Shown: piece by piece, positions 59,098 through 64,000 of the stretch
Layout: the number at the start of each line of letters is the position of its first letter
Position numbering within the stretch: position 1 is the first letter of the stretch
Source of the DNA: Micavibrio aeruginosavorus_D
GTDB lineage: Bacteria; Pseudomonadota; Alphaproteobacteria; Micavibrionales; Micavibrionaceae
Length of the DNA stretch: 64,000 nt
Assembly (NCBI RefSeq): GCF_051245535.1
Contig: NZ_CP195303.1
Coordinates: 1,860,001 to 1,924,000, forward strand
Direction: 5' to 3'
Position numbers and translations under genes: made by a program
Notes under the pieces: generated by a model
Told to the model about the DNA's origin: nothing
Seen by the model: the letters and a program-made list of their open reading frames with translations, nothing else
Database searches by the model: none

Positions 59098-61461
59098 TTA
59101 TTTCGGTGCCGGCGTTCTGCTGCGACGGCGCTGTCTTTCCGGCTTGGCGGCTTCCGGGCTGTTATCATTGGCCACGGCGGCATCGTTGAACAGGAAGCGG
59201 AGCTTTTTGTCCTGTCCTTCGCCTTCGGCATCAATCAACACGGCACCGCCCTTGGTCAATTCACCGAACAGCACCTGACGGGCCAGCGGTGTGCTGATTT
59301 CCGTCTGGATCAAACGCCCCATCGGACGCGCACCCATGTCGCGGTCATAGCCCTTGGCGGACAGATATTCACGCGCCGTTGCGGTCAGATTGATTTTCAC
59401 ATTCCGTTCCGACAGTTGGCCTTCCAGTGTTTTGACGAATTTATCGACAATAAAGCCCATTGTTTCCGGCTTCAAATGATCAAAGCGAATTTGCGCATCC
59501 ATACGGTTGCGGAATTCCGGCGGCAGGAATTTCGCCACTTCGTCTTCGCGCATCACTTCGGTCCGGCTGCTTGCGGCAAACCCGATGCCATTCACCTGAC
59601 GCAATTCCGCATCACGCAAATTGCTGGTCATGATCAAAACGACGTTGCGGAAATCAACGGTTTTCCCGTGGCTGTCCGTCAAACGCCCGTCATCCATGAC
59701 CTGCAACAATGTTTTCAGGACATCCGGGTGAGCTTTTTCAATTTCGTCCATCAACAGGACGCAATTGTTATGCTTGGTCACGGCCGAGGTCAGTTCACCA
59801 CCATCATCGTAACCGGTATAGCCCGGAGGGGCCCCAACCAGACGCGCCGCCGTGTGTTTTTCCTGAAATTCGGACATATCAAAACGCACCAGCTCAACCC
59901 CCAGCGTCGCCGCCAGTTGTTTCGCCAATTCGGTTTTACCAACACCCGTCGGGCCGGTGAACAGATAGTTCCCCTTTGGTTTATTCGGATCGCGCAGGCC
60001 AGCCTGTGCCAGCAAAACAGCATCGGTCAGGGCATCAACGGCGGCATCCTGCTGGAACACAGTCTTGCGCAAATCGGCATCCAGCGTGCGCAGTTTTTCC
60101 AAACCACCATCCGACAATTCTTTCTTCGGCAGGCGTTTGATGCGCGCAACGGTTTCTTCCATTTCGTCCTTATCGATCACCTGCGTTTCGCGCGGTTCGA
60201 TAATGCGGCGAGCGGCGGCACCGTCCAGCAGATCAATCGCCTTGTCCGGCAATTGACGGTCATGCATGTAGCGCACCGACAATTTCACGGCCGCTTCGAT
60301 GGCATCGTCCGTATAGGTCACACCATGGAAAGTTTCGTAGTGTTTTTTCAGGCCTTTGAGAATTTCGATGGCCTGCGCCGGTGTCGGTTCGGCCACGTCC
60401 ACTTTCTGGAAGCGGCGGCTCATCGCGGCGTCTCTTTCGAAATATTTCGTGTATTCGGCGTAGGTCGTTGCCCCAACACAGCGCACGCGCCCGCTGGACA
60501 GATATGGCTTCATAATATTGGCGGCATCCATCTTGCTGTCGCTGCCGGTTCCGGCACCGATCAGCATGTGGATTTCATCCACGAACAGGATCGAACCCGG
60601 CGTTGCTTCCAACTGGGTCAAAACCGCTTTCAGGCGCTTTTCAAAATCACCGCGATAATTCGTGCCCGCGGTCAGCGCCGTCAGGTCGAGCGAGAACACA
60701 GTCGCGCCCAGCAATTTGTCCGGCACATTGCCATTGACGATATCCAGCGCCAGCCCCTCGGCCACCGCGGTTTTACCCACGCCCGGCTCACCCACCAGAA
60801 TGGGGTTGTTTTTCTTGCGGCGGGACAGGACTTCGATCGTTTGGTTGATTTCATTCTGGCGCGCCAGAACCGGATCAATTTTTCCGGTCGCGGCCATCGC
60901 GTTCAAATTCACCGCGAATTGTTCCAACGGCGTGCGCTCGTCTTCTTCGCCTTCTTGCCCTTGGGCCTTTTTGCCGGTGTTCAGGCCATAGTTATTGGTT
61001 GCAAGCGCATTGGACGCCGGGTCCGTCTTGGTCCCGTGCAGCAGGAAGTTATGCAGCGTTGTCGCACTGTCGATACCGTTGGCTTCCAGCAGCACCGTCG
61101 CATGGGCGCGGCGTTCCTTCATCAGGGCCAACAGGTAATGCGTGGCATTCACCACCAGATTGGGAGTGGCCGCATGTTCAATATGCACACGGTTCATAAT
61201 GGTGCCCAGCGAAGAACTGGTTTGGAGATCGCGCTCTTCCAAAGGAGCCGGACCCACATCGAATTGTTCGAGCATAAAATGCTCAAGCCCTTCTTTGATC
61301 TTGTCCGTTTTCACATTCAGGGCGCTGAAAACGCGTTTGCAATCGGGGTCATCCAGCATCGCCAGCAGCAAATGTTCCGGCATCAGCATTTGATGACCGC
61401 GGGCCAGCGCGACGTCATAAATGCGCGACAATGTGTGCTGCAGATTTTCGGATCTTTCCAT
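59098..61461 (-). CDS. Second ClpA-type AAA+ unfoldase (divergent)
   Basis: A 787-residue Clp/Hsp100 class I ATPase related to ClpA but distinct from the copy at 61668. It has an N-domain (MERSENLQHTLSRIYDVA, MPEHLLLAMLDDPDC), D1 Walker A GEPGVGKT (224-231), D2 Walker A GPTGVGKT (about 505), and a GIGFA loop near 640 consistent with a ClpP-docking IGF loop. It has a unique Gln/Glu/Asp linker (about 160-178) and an Arg-rich tail (ERQRRRSRTPAPK). A TTGGCA-17-TATAAA promoter drives it separately from clpA. MERSENL was preferred as start; an ATG four codons earlier overlaps the ribosome site. Confidence 0.88.
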   Translation of the reverse strand: MERSENLQHTLSRIYDVALARGHQMLMPEHLLLAMLDDPDCKRVFSALNVKTDKIKEGLEHFMLEQFDVGPAPLEERDLQTSSSLGTIMNRVHIEHAATPNLVVNATHYLLALMKERRAHATVLLEANGIDSATTLHNFLLHGTKTDPASNALATNNYGLNTGKKAQGQEGEEDERTPLEQFAVNLNAMAATGKIDPVLARQNEINQTIEVLSRRKKNNPILVGEPGVGKTAVAEGLALDIVNGNVPDKLLGATVFSLDLTALTAGTNYRGDFEKRLKAVLTQLEATPGSILFVDEIHMLIGAGTGSDSKMDAANIMKPYLSSGRVRCVGATTYAEYTKYFERDAAMSRRFQKVDVAEPTPAQAIEILKGLKKHYETFHGVTYTDDAIEAAVKLSVRYMHDRQLPDKAIDLLDGAAARRIIEPRETQVIDKDEMEETVARIKRLPKKELSDGGLEKLRTLDADLRKTVFQQDAAVDALTDAVLLAQAGLRDPNKPKGNYLFTGPTGVGKTELAKQLAATLGVELVRFDMSEFQEKHTAARLVGAPPGYTGYDDGGELTSAVTKHNNCVLLMDEIEKAHPDVLKTLLQVMDDGRLTDSHGKTVDFRNVVLIMTSNLRDAELRQVNGIGFAASSRTEVMREDEVAKFLPPEFRNRMDAQIRFDHLKPETMGFIVDKFVKTLEGQLSERNVKINLTATAREYLSAKGYDRDMGARPMGRLIQTEISTPLARQVLFGELTKGGAVLIDAEGEGQDKKLRFLFNDAAVANDNSPEAAKPERQRRRSRTPAPK

Positions 61462-61517
61462 GATGATTCCCATCCCTACTCAAAAAGAAGTTTCTTATTT
61501 TTTGAACCTGTTTGAAA

Positions 61518-61546
61518 TTTATAGAGATTTTACATAGGGGTGCCAA
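61518..61546 (-). promoter_or_regulatory. Predicted sigma-70 promoter of clpA2
   Basis: On the minus strand TTGGCA (61546-61541), exact 17-bp spacer, TATAAA (61523-61518), about 57 bp before the ATG. Confidence 0.65.
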
Positions 61547-61667
61547 GAAAATTATCTTGTTTTATGGAAAGAAATATTCTTGCTTTGGCGGTTTTCGGCC
61601 ATTTTTAACCCCCGTCCGGGTATCCGGCGGGGGTTAAAATGATCCAGATCTTTATAAATCAGACGGC

Positions 61668-63968
61668 TTAATCCTGGTCGATTTTCTCGCGGGCGCCGGA
61701 TTTGCGGGCCTCTTCGTAATCGAAGACCAGCGCGCCGTCCTTGAAATCGACATGGGCGACGCCGCCCTTGGTCAATTTGCCGAACAGCAATTCTTCGGCC
61801 AGCGGGCGTTTGATTTTTTCCTGAATGACGCGTGACAATGGACGCGCGCCCATGGTCGGGTCATAGCCGATTTCGGCCAGATGGGCGCGGGCTTCGTCGG
61901 ACAGGACGATGGTCACATCACGGTCGGCCAATTGGGCTTCCAGTTGAATGACGAATTTGTCGACAACGCGCGCCACCGTTTGCGGTTTCAAATTCTGGAA
62001 CGGCACGATGGCATCCAGACGATTGCGGAATTCCGGCGTGAACAGGCGGCGGATTTCATCATTGTCGGAATCCACCTCCATCCCGCGTTCAAACCCCATG
62101 GGCGATTTCGCCATCTGGGCCGCGCCCGCGTTGGTCGTCATAATCAAAATGACGTTGCGGAAATCGACCGTTTTACCGTTGTTGTCGGTCAGTTTGCCGT
62201 AGTCCATCACCTGCAGCAAAATATTGTACAGATCCGGGTGGGCCTTTTCGATTTCATCGAGCAGCAACACGCAATGCGGATGCTGGTCAATCGCGTCGGT
62301 CAGCAACCCGCCCTGTTCAAACCCGACATAGCCGGGCGGCGTACCGATCAGGCGGGACACCGAATGCTTCTCCATATATTCCGACATGTCGAAGCGTTTC
62401 AGTTCAACGCCCAGCGATTTAGCCAATTGCCGCGCCACTTCGGTTTTACCAACCCCGGTGGGGCCGCTGAACAAATACGACCCAATCGGCTTTTCCGCAT
62501 CGCGCAGACCCGCGCGCGCCATTTTGATGGAATCCGACAGCACCGCAATCGCCTGATCCTGGTCGTACACCATGGTTTTCAGGTCACGATCGAGGTTTTT
62601 CAACACCGTGCGGTCATCCTTGTTCACCGCCTTGGACGGAATGCGCGCGATCACCGCGATCACATCCTCAATATCCTTCACATTGATGGTTTTTTTGCGT
62701 TTCGATGCCGGCACCAGCATCTGGGCCGCGCCAACCTCGTCGATAATATCAATCGCCTTGTCCGGCAATTTGCGGTCGCCGATATAGCGGGCGGAGAGTT
62801 CCACCGCCGCCTTGATCGCGTCGTTGGTGTATTTCACATTGTGGTGTTCTTCGTAATACGGCTTCAACCCTTTGAGGATTTTGATCGCATCCTCGATGCT
62901 TGGTTCCTTCACATCGATTTTCTGGAACCGACGGACCAAGGCACGGTCCTTTTCAAAATGATTGCGGTATTCCTTGTACGTCGTGGACCCGATGCAGCGC
63001 AAAGACCCGTTCGACAAGGCCGGTTTCAACAGGTTCGACGCATCCATCGCCCCGCCCGATGTTGCCCCAGCGCCAATCACGGTATGGATTTCATCGATAA
63101 ACAGTACGGCATTATCAACCTTTTCAATTTCGCCCAGAACGGCCTTTAACCGCTCCTCGAAATCACCGCGATAGCGTGTGCCCGCCAGCAACGCGCCCAT
63201 ATCCAGCGCGTAAATCACGGCGGTTTTCAAAACGTCCGGCACTTCGCCATCGACGATGCGTTTGGCCAGCCCTTCGGCAATCGCCGTTTTACCAACGCCC
63301 GGATCACCGACATAAAGCGGGTTGTTTTTGGAGCGGCGGCAGAGGATTTGCACCGTGCGGTCCACTTCCTCGTGACGGCCAATCAGCGGGTCGATTTTGC
63401 CGCGCCGGGCCTTGTTGTTCAAATTGGTGCAATAGGTTTCCAGCGCATCGCGCCCCGGCTTGGCCGCCTTGTCTTCACCCGCACCGGATTCGCCCGGTTC
63501 GGTGCCCTCGGGCGGGCGGATTTCGCTCTGCCCCGGCACCTTGGCGATGCCGTGGGAAATGTAATTCACCGCATCAAAGCGGGTCATGTCCATTTCCTGC
63601 AGGAAATGGACCGCGTTGGATTCGCGTTCCGAGAACATGGCGACCAGAACATTGGCGCCGGTCACTTCCTCGCGTCCCGATGATTGCACATGGATCGCCG
63701 CGCGTTGCAAAACACGCTGGAACGCCGTGGTCGGTTTGGATTCTTCGCCGTTCCGGTTGACCAGATAGGTCAGTTCGTTGTCCAGATAATGCGCCAATTG
63801 ATCCTTCAGATCGGGGAGCGAAATACCGCAGGACCGCAACACCGCCATGGCATCCTGATCATCGGTCAGGGCCAGCAGCAAATGCTCCAACGTCGCATAT
63901 TCATGGCCGTGATCATTGGCCAGAGCCAGAGCGCGGTGGAGCGTTTTTTCAAGATTGCGTGAAAGCAT
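61668..63968 (-). CDS. clpA: ATP-dependent Clp protease ATP-binding subunit ClpA
   Basis: Canonical ClpA unfoldase that delivers N-degron and other substrates to ClpP. 766 residues: N-domain MLSRNLEKTLHRAL...EYATLEHLLLAL, which binds ClpS; D1 Walker A GDPGVGKT (221-228); D2 Walker A GPTGVGKT (about 495); docking loop SPMGFERG (usual IGL/IGF); and ending ARKSGAREKIDQD. Close to the usual length of 750-790. ClpS, normally just upstream, would lie beyond the right end of the window. Together with aat it suggests a working N-degron pathway. Confidence 0.96.
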   Translation of the reverse strand: MLSRNLEKTLHRALALANDHGHEYATLEHLLLALTDDQDAMAVLRSCGISLPDLKDQLAHYLDNELTYLVNRNGEESKPTTAFQRVLQRAAIHVQSSGREEVTGANVLVAMFSERESNAVHFLQEMDMTRFDAVNYISHGIAKVPGQSEIRPPEGTEPGESGAGEDKAAKPGRDALETYCTNLNNKARRGKIDPLIGRHEEVDRTVQILCRRSKNNPLYVGDPGVGKTAIAEGLAKRIVDGEVPDVLKTAVIYALDMGALLAGTRYRGDFEERLKAVLGEIEKVDNAVLFIDEIHTVIGAGATSGGAMDASNLLKPALSNGSLRCIGSTTYKEYRNHFEKDRALVRRFQKIDVKEPSIEDAIKILKGLKPYYEEHHNVKYTNDAIKAAVELSARYIGDRKLPDKAIDIIDEVGAAQMLVPASKRKKTINVKDIEDVIAVIARIPSKAVNKDDRTVLKNLDRDLKTMVYDQDQAIAVLSDSIKMARAGLRDAEKPIGSYLFSGPTGVGKTEVARQLAKSLGVELKRFDMSEYMEKHSVSRLIGTPPGYVGFEQGGLLTDAIDQHPHCVLLLDEIEKAHPDLYNILLQVMDYGKLTDNNGKTVDFRNVILIMTTNAGAAQMAKSPMGFERGMEVDSDNDEIRRLFTPEFRNRLDAIVPFQNLKPQTVARVVDKFVIQLEAQLADRDVTIVLSDEARAHLAEIGYDPTMGARPLSRVIQEKIKRPLAEELLFGKLTKGGVAHVDFKDGALVFDYEEARKSGAREKIDQD

Positions 63969-64000
63969 GGCAGGACATCCGGACGCGGAAAAGGTTGGAC

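Noticed and set aside
59416..61515. 699-codon open frame antisense to clpA2
   Set aside because: It mirrors the conserved AAA+ gene and has no recognisable motif.
61604..61640. Hairpin TTAACCCCCG...CGGGGGTTAA downstream of clpA as a terminator
   Set aside because: The stem is perfect, but the transcript would end in A residues, not U, on either strand, so it is not a classical terminator; its role is unclear.
61881..63149. 422-codon open frame antisense to clpA
   Set aside because: Shadow of a conserved ClpA gene; no independent coding signal.

Overview
The window is a 64 kb stretch of bacterial chromosome with about 69 protein genes, one tRNA gene and no plasmid or phage backbone. The gene content and order point to an alphaproteobacterium: guaB / rsmB-like / guaA; thrC / M16 peptidase / GNAT; rpsF-rpsR-rplI-dnaB followed by alr; fabD ... 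fabG ... acpP-fabF-mltG; thioredoxin-TPR / LON-domain / Trm112-like; aat next to DUF2155-mlaD-NDUFA12; and clpA. NDUFA12 and DUF2155 are particularly characteristic of that class. The many lineage-specific proteins and intermediate-to-high GC would fit a Micavibrio-like lineage, but that is inference and cannot be settled here.

Layout. 1-12.2 kb: a periplasmic M48 protease, rlmE, IMP dehydrogenase, a RsmB-type rRNA methyltransferase, a double deaminase-fold protein and GMP synthetase, with small unknowns between them. 12.2-15.7 kb: an AT-rich coiled-coil gene of foreign composition, a His-rich peptide, an RcnB-like periplasmic protein, rlmN and a Cys/His-rich peptide, which together suggest metal handling. 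16-20.5 kb: an autoinducer-synthase-like acyltransferase, threonine synthase, an M16 peptidase and an acetyltransferase. 20.5-29.6 kb: YqgE, PBP1A, a PQQ-type sugar dehydrogenase, a VanX-like dipeptidase with an altered zinc ligand, an orphan HExxH protein, an Mla-type ABC transporter core and alanine racemase. 29.6-35.8 kb: a pseudopilin-like protein, DnaB, ribosomal proteins L9, S18 and S6 with long tails on L9 and S18, and unknowns including a DUF1826 protein.

35.9-44.7 kb is a fatty-acid synthesis and cell-wall locus (fabD, fabG, acpP, fabF, mltG) interrupted by a split aerotaxis-type PAS/MCP pair, whose first gene appears to start at CTG, and by unknown genes. 44.8-51.4 kb holds a DUF3800 gene next to tRNA-Gly(GCC), a ProX-type deacylase, a CnoX-like thioredoxin, a LON-domain protein, a Trm112-like protein, a LeuA lacking its regulatory domain, and Aat. 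51.4-64 kb holds DUF2155/MlaD/NDUFA12, a response-regulator/deaminase-fold fusion, an enlarged ClpP-like protease, a DUF2157/GDYXXLXY membrane pair, a second pseudopilin-like paralogue, and two ClpA-type unfoldases in tandem.

Shared themes. Envelope lipid transport is split between mlaEF and mlaD. Aat plus ClpA suggests an N-degron pathway; a second divergent ClpA and an odd ClpP suggest a parallel proteolytic system. Two deaminase-fold proteins each contain a zinc site missing key residues. The intergenic spaces carry at least three dispersed palindromic repeat families, one of which supplies the leuA stop codon. No CRISPR array, rRNA, insertion sequence or prophage was seen.
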